DNA of 64,000 nucleotides from positions 868,001 through 932,000 of the forward strand of contig CAWBGY010000005.1 of the NCBI GenBank assembly GCA_963788505.1, given 5' to 3'. Positions 36,228 through 44,930 of this stretch are shown piece after piece (position 1 is the first letter of the stretch; each line of letters opens with the position of its first letter). The stretch comes from JAIQFF01 sp963788505. GTDB taxonomy: Bacteria > Acidobacteriota > Terriglobia > Terriglobales > Acidobacteriaceae. The translations under genes were made by a program, and so were the position numbers. The notes below the pieces were generated by a model. That model did no database searches and had not been told where the DNA came from. It saw nothing but the letters and a program-made list of their open reading frames with translations.

Positions 36228-37423
36228 ATGGACTCGAAGCCGCCTCTTCACGTGACGCGCCGCCAGTTTGTAGCCACCTCGGCCGCTGCCGTGGCCGCAG
36301 GCAGTCTCGCGGCCAGCTTCGCTCCGGCGCCGCCGCCCAGTCATCAGACGAGAGACAGTCAGGCTCGAGAATCGGTCGTGGCCCCTTCCGCCTGATTATT
36401 GACACCGATCCCGGCGTCGACGACGCGCTGGCCCTGCTGCTCGCCATGCGCTCCCCGGAGTTGAAGATTGAGGGCATCACCCCCGTTGCCGGCAACGTCC
36501 CGCTCGAACTGACGCTGCCCAACGCCCTGCGCATGGTCGAAATAGCCGGCCGCACGGACATCCCGGTCGCTGCCGGAGCCAAGTCGCCCCTGGTGCGCCG
36601 CCTGGTGACGGCCGCCTATGCGCACGGCGAAAACGGACTTGGCGGCGCTGTCTTTCCCGAACCAACAATCAAGCCCGTTGCCGACCCCGCCGCTGAATTT
36701 ATTCGCGCCATCGTGCGCAAGTATCCCGGTGAAGTCACCTTGATCCCGATTGGCCCGTTGACCAACATCGCCACCGCGCTAAATCTCGATTCGGAACTCG
36801 CCGCCATGGTGCGCGGAATCGTCCTGATGGGCGGCTCGCTCTCCGGCGGAAATATAACGCCCGCGGCCGAGTTCAACATCTACGTTGATCCCGAGGCAGC
36901 GCGCATCGTGTTTCAATCCGGCATTCCCATCACCATGGTCGGACTCGACGTTACCCGCAAGACTTCACTCACCGAAGACCACGTGCGCACGCTCGAGGCG
37001 GCGCAGAACCCGGTCAGCCAGGCGGCGGCAAAGATCGGCCGCAACGCCATCAACCATAATCGCGAGCAGGGATTTCTCGTGGGGCCGAATATGCACGATC
37101 CGCTCGCCGTGGCCGCATTCCTCGACCCTTCCATCCTGAAGTTCAAAGACTATTACGTGGATGTGGAAACTACCGGCGAGCTGACCGCGGGCGAAACCAT
37201 AGGCTATAGTCCGAATGCCGGAGACTTGCGGCGCACGCCGGAGAAGGAAAAGGCGGCCATCAACATGCCGATCCGAGGCTCCGCGCCCACCCTTGCCAGT
37301 ACCAGAACATCTCCAGTCTTGCGCGATAAATTCATCCCCAATGCCAAGGTAGCCGTGGACGTGGATTCCGCAAAGTTTTTCTCTTTGTTGATTGGCCGTC
37401 TCTCCGCATCCCCGCCCGCGTAG
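36228..37423 (+). pseudogene. Tat-exported canonical nucleoside hydrolase (paralogue 4), frame broken in the leader
   Basis: A strong AGGAGGAGA site precedes the ATG at 36228. The leader has a textbook twin-arginine signal (TRRQFV, then an Ala-rich core, AGSLAASFAPAP). The frame then stops at about 36394, while the mature enzyme continues in another frame from about 36350: RLIIDTDPGVDDALAL, VAGNV, LIPIGPLTNIATAL, GGNITPAAEFNIYVDPEAA and MHDPLAVAAFLDP. The break lies in the poorly conserved linker at about 36345-36385 and corresponds to one base missing or two extra. Apart from that the protein is complete (about 398 residues) with the canonical calcium motif, so it would be an active purine/pyrimidine nucleoside hydrolase if the frame is restored. 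Confidence 0.85.
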
Positions 37424-37526
37424 GGGCAGAGCCTGTCGTGAGCGAAGTCGAAGGATGTCCGCAATGCCTGGCCGGACGCAGGTCCGGCGCAGCTCTGGAA
37501 GCATTTTAAAATTCCGAGGTGGAAGA

Positions 37527-38601
37527 ATGAAATTCGGCCGGGTCTCGGTTGTAGCAGCGGTAGTAATGACATGCCTCACCTGCTGGGGACAGGGAAGACG
37601 CAAGATCATCATCGACGAAGACGCCGCCGGACCCGGCGGAACCGACCAGCAGGCCATACTGCTCCTGATCCAGTCTCCACAAACCGATGTTCTCGGCATC
37701 ACGGTCGTGACTGGCGACGCCTGGCTCAAGTCGGAGGTGGCACACACGTTGCGCACGCTCGAGCTCATCGGTCGAACCGATATTCCAGTGGTGGTGGGAG
37801 CGGAGTATCCACTGGTCCGGCGAAAAAACGAGACCGAACTCTGGCAGCAACGCTACGGCTCTGTTGCCTGGGCTGGCGCCTGGACTCCAAGGTTTTATCA
37901 TCCGCCTGACCAATTAGGAGACATGCCTGAAGGCAAGCCCACCACCAAAGCGATCGATGAGGACGCGGCCCATTTTCTGCTGCGCATGGTCCACAAGTTC
38001 CCCCACGAGATCACGATTTACGCGGGCGGCCCCATGACCAATCTGGCGCTGGCTATCTCTATCGATCCCGAATTCGCCTCAACTGGCCAAGGAACTGGTC
38101 TTCATGGGCGCCAGTCTGAATCCGCAAACCGCCGACCCCGAATTCATGAACACTCCCCGGCACGAATTCAACATCTGGTTCGATCCGGAAGCGGCCCACA
38201 TCGTTTTGCGCGCCAAGTGGAAGAAAATCGTCTGCACTCCCGTGGACATTTCGGTGAAGACAAGAATGACCACCGACCTCATTAGCCGGATCAAAGGCGG
38301 CAAGACGCCGGCAGCACAGTACATCGGCAAATATTCCCGCCTGTTCGGCGAGTACAACTATCTGTGGGATGAACTGGCGGCGGCAGCATGGCTCGATCCC
38401 AGCCTGATTACAAAAACAGAAACCCGCTTCCTGGATGTTGACCTGAGCCGTGGCGCCGGCTACGGCAACACGCTCACCTGGACCGATCAGGACAAACCAG
38501 AGATCGACGTCCAGCCCGTCGAAGTGCAGGTTGATCTGGACACCGAGCGGTTCTACAGGATGTTCGTGGACCTGCTGACCGCACCCACCCCAAAGCCTTA
38601 A
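37527..38601 (+). pseudogene. Exported nucleoside-hydrolase-family protein with altered metal motif (paralogue 5), +1 frameshift
   Basis: About 358 residues when read through. The ATG at 37527 follows GAGGTGGAAG and opens a signal peptide (VSVVAAVVMTCLTCWGQ). The metal motif is DEDAAGPGGTDQQAILLL, the inserted form. Close similarity to paralogue 2 allows the break to be placed: after IDPEF at about 38076-38081 one extra base shifts the frame, and AQLAKELVFMGAS resumes in the next frame, running to the TAA at 38601 with PRHEFNIWFDPEA and GAGYGNTLTW intact. The match to paralogue 2 on both sides is strong, so either a recent mutation or an assembly indel is likely. Confidence 0.86.
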
Positions 38602-38630
38602 CCAGCCGGAACCATAGACGGCGGATCCAT

Positions 38631-38680
38631 GGAGGCCGGGCGTCCCCGCCCGGCTGGACGGGCGAGACGCCCGTCCTCCA
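38631..38680. repeat. GC-rich nested hairpins after nucleoside hydrolase 5
   Basis: GGAGG and CCTCC ends enclose two hairpins, GCCGGGCG..CGCCCGGC and GACGGGCG..CGCCCGTC. It is another member of the dispersed GC-rich palindromes and may also end transcription of the hydrolase operon. Confidence 0.75.
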
Positions 38681-38720
38681 TAACATCCTCCCCGTGGTAG
38701 GCTTACCAGTTTCAAGCTAG

Positions 38721-39251
38721 CTGAAATTCCTGATTCGCGGCGGCGTGAAGCAGGTCGTCATGACCCTGGGTGAAAATGGAGCCCTGATCGTGACCGCGAA
38801 GTCTTCCACTCCCGTTCCTGCGTCACGCATGTCAGCGGTAGACACAACCGGCGCTGGGGACGCCTTCAACGCCGGGCTGGCGATGGCACTTGCTTGCGGC
38901 GCGAGCCTCGAGGCTGCCGTGCAGTTTGCCGTGGTTACCGGCGGCCTGGCAGTCACCCGAGAGGGCGTTATCCCTTCCCTGCCCCACCGCCGTGAAGTCA
39001 TCGAGGTTTATCGCCGGCAAGATCTCACGCCTCCGGACTGGTTTGTGGCCGACCCCGCCAACCACGCCTGACGCCCTCTTCTGGCCGCGAACCGCGGCGG
39101 TATCAAGTTGGAGGATCCCACGGCCTACGACCAGGTGCGAGAACGCTGCGAGAAGCTGGTCAGCGACTACGTGAACACAGCTACGCCGGACGAAGTAGCC
39201 GCGATCAAGAAGACAGCAAGCTCCCTGCTAGCCAAAGCCCGCAAAATATAG
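38721..39251 (+). pseudogene. 3' remnant of a PfkB (ribokinase-type) gene plus an unidentified tail
   Basis: From about 38721 the frame reads LKFLIRGGVKQVVMTLGENG and then the PfkB C-terminal signature DTTGAGDAFNAGLAMAL with the catalytic Asp, ending at a TGA at 39069-39071. The N-terminal two thirds of the kinase are absent. After the TGA the same frame stays open for about 60 codons (LLAANRGGIKLEDPTAYDQV onward, to a TAG at 39249-39251), a helical, charged sequence that I do not recognise and that has no start codon context. The whole looks like debris of a ribokinase-containing operon left by deletion. A complete ribokinase is at 4439-5374. Confidence 0.7.
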
Positions 39252-39256
39252 ACGCA

Positions 39257-39396
39257 AGGTCAAATGTAGACGCGAGCGCAAAATGTAGGCGCGAGCGTCC
39301 TCGCTCGTGCAGTCGAGCGCAGCTCGACAAGGGGGTGTTACAGGAGGCGCCAGCCCTCCGTGAGACCGACGCACGGGCGGGACGCCCGCGCCCACA
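39257..39396. repeat. Cluster of GC-rich GCGAGCG/CGCTCG and GGGCGGGACGCCCG repeats
   Basis: The segment repeats TAGACGCGAGCG-type units three times, then a hairpin (GCGCGAGCG, TCCT, CGCTCGTGC) and, at about 39374-39392, a GGGCGGGACGCCCGCGCCC palindrome. It separates the kinase remnant from the TPR gene. Confidence 0.7.
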
Positions 39397-39431
39397 TCAA
39401 GCGCCGCACATATAATGATCTTGCCTTTGCC

Positions 39432-40695
39432 ATGAGCGCTCACACACGGCAGCGACGAATCTTGCTCTTGCTGGCAACATTGATCCTGTTCTCCCTGGGG
39501 ATCCCCCAAGCCGCATCCCAGACCGCCGCGCCTGACACCGCGGACGCCCATCTGGGCAAGGGTTACGACGCTTTGAAGCAAGACCGTTACGATGCCGCAG
39601 TTGCGGAATTTCGCGCTGCCCTGGCGGCCGATCCCGGGTTGAGCGTCAGGGCTCGATTTCCTCTGGCGGTAGCACTTTTCGAACTGCATAAATCCGACGA
39701 AGCCCGTCACGAGCTCGAACTGGTGCGCCGCGAAGTTGGAGATCATCCCAACGTCTTTTACTACCTGGGAAGACTCGACCTGGACGATCACCAGTACCCC
39801 AGCGCGATCCAAAATCTCACCCAGGCCGCAGCCAAGCCGCCTTTTCCCGACACGGCCTACTACCTTGGCTATGCCTACTTCAAGCAGGGCAATCTGGCAG
39901 CCGCGGAAAAGTGGCTGAAGGAAGCTTCGCGGCTGACTCCGCACGACGCCCGCGTTCCCTATCAACTCGGATTGGTCTATCGCAAGGAAGGGCGCGAGCA
40001 GGAAGCGACGAAAACTCTGGCGCTGTCGGAGGAGTTGCGCCAACGCGATGCCAACGAAAGCCGGCTGAGAATGGAATGCCGGCAGAAGCTCGATCAGGGT
40101 CTGCGCGAGGAAGCCCGTGCCGTCTGCGAACAACTTTATGATCCTGACGACGCCGACAAACTCACCGAACTGGGCACCATCTACGGCCAGTACGGAGACC
40201 TGCAGGCGGCGCTGAAGCCCTTGCGCCGGGCCGCCGAACTGGCCCCGCAATCGCCGCAGATGCAATACAACCTTGCCCTCACCTACTACCGGCTGAATCA
40301 GTTTGAAGCGGCCCGCCAAGCGCTGGCCAATTCCGTCAAGCGCTGGCCCGATTTATTTCAACTGACCTCGCTCTATGGGGCCATCCTGGCAAAGCTGGGA
40401 CAGGACCTTCCGGCTCATGAGGCCTTGCAGCATGCGCATCAACTGAATCCGCAGGACCAGGGAACCGCCAACCTGCTCTACGCCACCAGCGTTGGGCTGG
40501 CGCAAAAGAGCAAGAGCGCGGGGCAGTACGCGGAGTCGTTGCGCTATCTGGAAGAAGCGTCATCGCTGCGGCCTCAGGAGGCCGAGCCGCATCGCCGTAT
40601 GGCGGAAATCTACAGCCTGACCAGCCGTCCGGCGCAGGCGGAGGAGGAAAAGCAGAAAGCCGACCGCCTCACCGGCCCCGGCGGGCTTCCAGTAA
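39432..40695 (+). CDS. Exported TPR-repeat protein; 3' end probably frameshifted
   Basis: About 420 residues of clear protein. The ATG at 39432 opens a signal peptide (ILLLLATLILFSLGIPQAASQ). From residue 37 on it is built of tetratricopeptide repeats (AHLGKGYDALKQDRYDAAVA, DTAYYLGYAYFKQGNLAAAE, MQYNLALTYYRLNQFEAARQ), about ten in all, up to SRPAQAEEEKQKADRL near 40670. The uncorrected frame then runs to 41630, but that part is antisense to the well-supported esterase gene and has no family character. One base later the next frame ends at TAA 40693-40695, 23 bases before the esterase stop, so I end the gene there; this end is inference. Likely a periplasmic scaffold. Confidence 0.75.
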
Positions 40696-40718
40696 GACGT
40701 CGGATGGGGAGTTGTCCC

Positions 40719-42053
40719 CTAGTCGGAATTGCGGTTTGTAACCGACACCCGGAACAAAGGCTTGGCCTTCTCCGAAGGCTCCATCTCGTAGGTCTGCTCC
40801 GTCTTGGCCGGATCGTAATCTCGCCACAGCCAGATCATCTCTTCTGGAAATTCAGCCGCGCCCTGGCCGGAGTTGTGCGTGCCCTTGCCAAAACTGAAGT
40901 GAAAGTCATAGTCCTTCAACTTCAGCGCGTTGGCCAGGCGAATATTGGCCAGCGGCCAGCTTCCGTAGCGGTCATTCTCCTGGTCCTCGGATCCATCCTG
41001 CAGCCACACCCGAAGATTGCGCCGGGATTCGCGCAAAACCTTTTCGGGATAATCCTGGCCGCCATCCGGGACCGCAGGATCTTCCTTCCACTGAATGCTG
41101 GCAAAGCTGCCGATCCAGGAAATCACGCGACTGAACTGATCCGGCATCTGCCAGGCCACGTTGAAGGAGCAGATTCCGCCCGACGAAAGCCCCGTGATGG
41201 CGCGGCTGTAAGCGTCCTTGCGTATGTTGTACCGCGCCTGAACATCGGCCAGAACCTCGTCCCGCAGAAAACGCGCATAGCGGTCGCTCACCGTGTCGTA
41301 AAGCGTACTGCGCATCGAGTCCTTGAGCGTGCGGTGCCACTTGTCCGAGTACGCCTTGACGAAGTTGTAGGTCGGAGTTCCAGGAAAGTCGGTGATATCT
41401 CCGGGATCGATGAACACCGCAATCATCACCGGAATCTTTTTTTGCGCCATCAGATTATCGAGAACATTGAGAGCTGGGTTGTTGCCATCCCGGTGGATGT
41501 ACCAGCCGCCGTCCTGGAAAACCATCAGCGCCGCCGGCACCTTCGGATCATATTGCGCCGGTACGTAAATCCAATATTCGCTCTTCATTCCATCGTATAT
41601 TTTGCTGGTGTGGATAACCTTCTCCGATAGTGTGCCGGAGGGGACACCGGGTTGCAGATAGGAAAGAGGTCCGAACGCCGGCAAGTCCAGCTTGCCGCCG
41701 AATGGCGCGCCGTTGATCATGTAGTGGAACGAGTGCAACCTGCCCACCGGTTCAATGTGGGCCGCGGCATACCAGAGGTCCGAACCCGCGAGCTGCTGCA
41801 TCTGCGGCCCGGGAACATCGTCGATCACGAGCGATGGCTGGGCCTGCGCTTCCGTGGCAAAAAAGAAGTCCGAACCACGCCCGGCCCACGCGGTCCCTTC
41901 CTTGAGGTCCTTGGCATCAAAGCTGTCGGCAATCGCGCTTCGCAGACCGGCGCTGCCGGACTTCGCCAGATCGATTAACTGCGGCGCGGACATCTTCTCC
42001 GCCGCCGTCGCCAGAGCAGTCACGCAAAATAATACGAGGGCATATTTCCACAT
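40719..42053 (-). CDS. Exported esterase of the enterochelin-esterase / putative esterase family
   Basis: 444 residues from the ATG at 42053, where a signal peptide begins (MWKYALVLFCVTALATAA). An N-terminal immunoglobulin-like region (about 60-150, with ALQ/HSFHYMINGAPFGG) precedes an alpha/beta-hydrolase domain: YWIYVPAQYDP, AVFIDPGDITDFPG, the nucleophile elbow GLSSGG (Ser of AITGLSSGGICSFN) and a late GTHNSGQGA histidine. This is the Fes/esterase D-type arrangement (PF00756) used on siderophores, feruloyl sugars and similar esters. The natural substrate is not evident. The gene is convergent with the TPR gene, and the next gene starts divergently 171 bases away. Confidence 0.87.
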   Translation of the reverse strand: MWKYALVLFCVTALATAAEKMSAPQLIDLAKSGSAGLRSAIADSFDAKDLKEGTAWAGRGSDFFFATEAQAQPSLVIDDVPGPQMQQLAGSDLWYAAAHIEPVGRLHSFHYMINGAPFGGKLDLPAFGPLSYLQPGVPSGTLSEKVIHTSKIYDGMKSEYWIYVPAQYDPKVPAALMVFQDGGWYIHRDGNNPALNVLDNLMAQKKIPVMIAVFIDPGDITDFPGTPTYNFVKAYSDKWHRTLKDSMRSTLYDTVSDRYARFLRDEVLADVQARYNIRKDAYSRAITGLSSGGICSFNVAWQMPDQFSRVISWIGSFASIQWKEDPAVPDGGQDYPEKVLRESRRNLRVWLQDGSEDQENDRYGSWPLANIRLANALKLKDYDFHFSFGKGTHNSGQGAAEFPEEMIWLWRDYDPAKTEQTYEMEPSEKAKPLFRVSVTNRNSD

Positions 42054-42223
42054 AGCGCAGATACTATACCGTGTCCGATGGTTCACCGGCCTATCCTCGC
42101 GAAAAGGCCTTCGGGGGACAGCCTGCAGTCTTTCGGGGCGGCGTGAACCCGATTGTGCATCGACAAGCACGGCCATCGTGGCTAAATTAGGGAATCGGCG
42201 GAGTCACCCATGCCTCGACTTCG

Positions 42224-43132
42224 ATGAAAAACCTTAACATCGTCGTTGCGCTCATCACCAGCGACAATGATTACCAGGCCGAGCAAGCGGCCTCAGCTAC
42301 CGGGGTTGCCGCCCGGCTGGGCGCGAAAATCCAGATTGTTTACGCCGACAACGACGCGGTCAACCAGACCCAACAACTGGTCAAGATTATCCAGAACACA
42401 GCCCAGCGCCCCGATGCGATCATTGTCGAGCCCGTGGGCACCGAAATGGTCCAGGTGGCAAAGGCGGCTGTCGCCGCTGAAATAGGCTGGGGCATCCTGA
42501 ATCGTCAGCCGGAATATATTTCCGAGCTGCGCCGCACTCGACGCGCTCCCGTCTTCTCCGTCGCCACCGACCAGCTGGAAGTAGGCCGAATTCAGGCCAG
42601 GCAGTTTGCGGCTCTGGTCGAGCAGGGCAACATTCTGTATATCGAAGGCCCTTCCGGCAGTGGCGCGGCCACACTTCGCGCCCAGGGAATGCTTTCCGTC
42701 AAGCCCGCGGGTCTGGAGCTGAAGATACTCAAAGGGGATTGGACCGAGCGCAGCGGGCATCACGCCATCAAGTCCTGGCTGTCCCTGAGCACATCCCGCA
42801 AGCTCGAGATTCGTGTAATCGGCTGCCAGAACGACGCTATGGCCATGGGCGCGAGGAAAGCGTTCGCGGAACTGACAAACTCCGCGGAACGCGAACACTG
42901 GCTGAAGGTACCGTTCACCGGCTGTGACGGCGTAAGCAAGACCGGCCAGGAGTGGGTTCGTCGCGGCCTGTTAGCTGCGACCGTGGTCGCCCCTCCGGTT
43001 GCCGGGCTCGCTCTCGAAGTATTGGTCAAAGCGCTCCAGACCGGTCTGGAGCCGCCGGAGTCCACCTCCAGCGCCCCCTGGTCCTTTCCCAAGATTGAAG
43101 AGTTGGGCCGGAAGTATTCCTCTGTCCGCTAG
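42224..43132 (+). CDS. Sugar-binding-protein-like (periplasmic binding fold), no signal peptide
   Basis: 302 residues of the type I periplasmic-binding fold (Peripla_BP_4): VVALITSDNDYQAEQAASAT, DAIIVEPVGTEMVQVAKAAV, a hinge region with VATDQLEVGRIQARQFA, GNILYIEGPSGSGAATLR and VIGCQNDAMAMGARKAF. Such proteins normally bind monosaccharides for ABC importers and carry a leader; this one begins MKNLNIVVAL directly on the first strand with no hydrophobic leader and no DNA-binding domain. No permease or ATPase gene is nearby. It may be a cytoplasmic ligand sensor, or have lost its partners. It is about 100 bases upstream of the S1 gene. Confidence 0.8.
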   Translation: MKNLNIVVALITSDNDYQAEQAASATGVAARLGAKIQIVYADNDAVNQTQQLVKIIQNTAQRPDAIIVEPVGTEMVQVAKAAVAAEIGWGILNRQPEYISELRRTRRAPVFSVATDQLEVGRIQARQFAALVEQGNILYIEGPSGSGAATLRAQGMLSVKPAGLELKILKGDWTERSGHHAIKSWLSLSTSRKLEIRVIGCQNDAMAMGARKAFAELTNSAEREHWLKVPFTGCDGVSKTGQEWVRRGLLAATVVAPPVAGLALEVLVKALQTGLEPPESTSSAPWSFPKIEELGRKYSSVR

Positions 43133-43228
43133 GCCGTCCCTGCTGGCCTCTCCATTTCCGCAGCAGCGGATACTCACACAGAATGCTATCCTAGCTGCTA
43201 TTCGTACTCGATGAATTTGTGATCTCTC

Positions 43229-44926
43229 ATGTCGAATCCCAGCCGTCCGGAATCCCATCCCGTCGCCGAATCCAGCGAGTCATTTGAAGCCATCCTGTCT
43301 CAGTACGAAAAGAGCCATTCCCGCAAGAAGGAAGACGGCGGTAAGCAGCTCGAAGCCACGGTAATCGCCGTTTCCAGCGAGTCTGTCTTCTTCGATATTG
43401 GTTTCAAGACCGAAGGCATCATGCCCTTGGCGGCATTCCAGGCCGCGGGCGAAACGGTGAAACCCGGCGACAAGCTCCAGGTTTCGGTGAAAGGCCGCGA
43501 TCCGGAGGGTTACTACGAACTTTCCCGCCAAAAGATCGCGCGGCCCACCGACTGGTCATCGCTGGAACAGGCGTTCGCTGACAAGGCAACGATTGTGGGC
43601 ACGGTCACGGGCGTGATCAAAGGCGGATTCAGCGTGGACGTGGGAGTGCGGGCGTTCATGCCGGCCTCGCGCAGTGGAGTACACGACCCGGCCGAGATGG
43701 AGAGGTTGGTTGGACAGGAGGTCCGCTGCCGCATTATCAAGCTCGATGCAACCGAGGAAGATGTAGTGGTCGACCGGCGCGCCCTCGCCGAAGAAGAAGA
43801 CCGCGCGGTGAAGGAACATCGTTACTCCGAAATTCGCGAAGGCGAGACCGTGCGGGGCACGATCCGCAGTCTCACCGACTTCGGCGCATTCGTGGATCTG
43901 GGCGGGGTGGACGGCTTGCTGCATGTTGGGGAAATTGCCTGGAGCCGCGTCAACAAACCCGCCGACGTGCTTTCGGTGGGTCAACAGGTCGAGGCCAGGG
44001 TGCTCAAGGTCGATCTCGAAAGAAGGCGCATTTCGCTGGGCATGAAGCAGCTTCAGCCGGACCCCTGGGATTCAGTTGCTCAAAAATACAAACTCGGCGA
44101 ACGCGTGCGGGGCACGGCCACTCGCGTTCTTGAGTTCGGAGCCTTTGTGGAACTCGAGCCGGGCATTGAAGGATTGATCCACGTTTCGGAAATGTCGTGG
44201 GCCAAGAAGGTCCGAATTGCCAGCGACGTGGTGAAAGCAGGCGAAACGGTGGAAGTCGTGGTTCTGGGAGTAAGCCCAGCGGAACACCGTATTTCTCTCG
44301 GCCTCAAGCAAGCCCTGGGAGATCCCTGGGCGAATGTGGCGCAAAGTTTTGCCGTGGGCACTGTCATCGAAGGGCCAGTCACCAGCCTCACCAAGTTTGG
44401 CGCATTCGTGCAGCTTGCCGAAGGCGTCGAAGGCATGATTCACGTCAGCGACATCAGTGCCGAGAAACGGATCGAATATCCGCAGGACGTGTTGAAGGTT
44501 GGGCAACTGGTGAAGGCGCAGGTGCTCGCCGTGGACACGGCAAAGCGGCTACTCCGTCTCGGCATGAAGCAACTTGTCCCCACCAGTCTCGACGAATACA
44601 TCGCCGAACACAAAGAAGGCGATGTGGTCACCGGACGTATGGGCGAAGTTTCGAACGGGCATGCTGGCGTGGAACTGGGAGATGGCATCCACGCCACCTG
44701 CCGGATTGCCGCCGGGGGTCAGGCCGAGGCAGCGGTTGAAGAGCCGGCGCCGGCCGCAGCGAAGCCCGATTTGTCAGCCCTGACTACGAAACTCAAAGCG
44801 CACTGGAAGGGCGGCGCTGCCGTCAGCGAGTCCAGTCCCGAGGCCGTCCGCGCCGGACAGATTCGCAAGTTTCGAATCGCCAAGCTGGACCCGGCTGCCA
44901 AGAAAATTTACCTGGAGCTGGCATAA
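43229..44926 (+). CDS. rpsA: Ribosomal protein S1 (multi-S1-domain RNA-binding protein)
   Basis: 565 residues with at least five S1 oligonucleotide-binding repeats, at about residues 40-105, 120-188, 207-275, 292-360 and 378-446, and a degenerate sixth after 465. Typical repeat phrases are GTIRSLTDFGAFVDLGGVDG, GLLHVGEIAWSRV and RRRISLGMKQL. Bacterial S1 binds mRNA leaders and helps start translation on the 30S subunit. The length is in the normal range (about 550-600). Repeats three to five are best conserved. The C-terminal Ala/Pro-rich stretch (AAVEEPAPAAAKPD) and final KIYLELA are common in Acidobacteria-type S1. Its presence shows this is chromosomal DNA. Confidence 0.92.
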   Translation: MSNPSRPESHPVAESSESFEAILSQYEKSHSRKKEDGGKQLEATVIAVSSESVFFDIGFKTEGIMPLAAFQAAGETVKPGDKLQVSVKGRDPEGYYELSRQKIARPTDWSSLEQAFADKATIVGTVTGVIKGGFSVDVGVRAFMPASRSGVHDPAEMERLVGQEVRCRIIKLDATEEDVVVDRRALAEEEDRAVKEHRYSEIREGETVRGTIRSLTDFGAFVDLGGVDGLLHVGEIAWSRVNKPADVLSVGQQVEARVLKVDLERRRISLGMKQLQPDPWDSVAQKYKLGERVRGTATRVLEFGAFVELEPGIEGLIHVSEMSWAKKVRIASDVVKAGETVEVVVLGVSPAEHRISLGLKQALGDPWANVAQSFAVGTVIEGPVTSLTKFGAFVQLAEGVEGMIHVSDISAEKRIEYPQDVLKVGQLVKAQVLAVDTAKRLLRLGMKQLVPTSLDEYIAEHKEGDVVTGRMGEVSNGHAGVELGDGIHATCRIAAGGQAEAAVEEPAPAAAKPDLSALTTKLKAHWKGGAAVSESSPEAVRAGQIRKFRIAKLDPAAKKIYLELA

Positions 44927-44930
44927 ACCG

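Noticed and set aside
31820..38601. A classic SusCD-type polysaccharide locus
   Set aside because: The receptor is Oar-like, there is no SusD-like lipoprotein, and the following enzymes are nucleoside hydrolases and not glycoside hydrolases.
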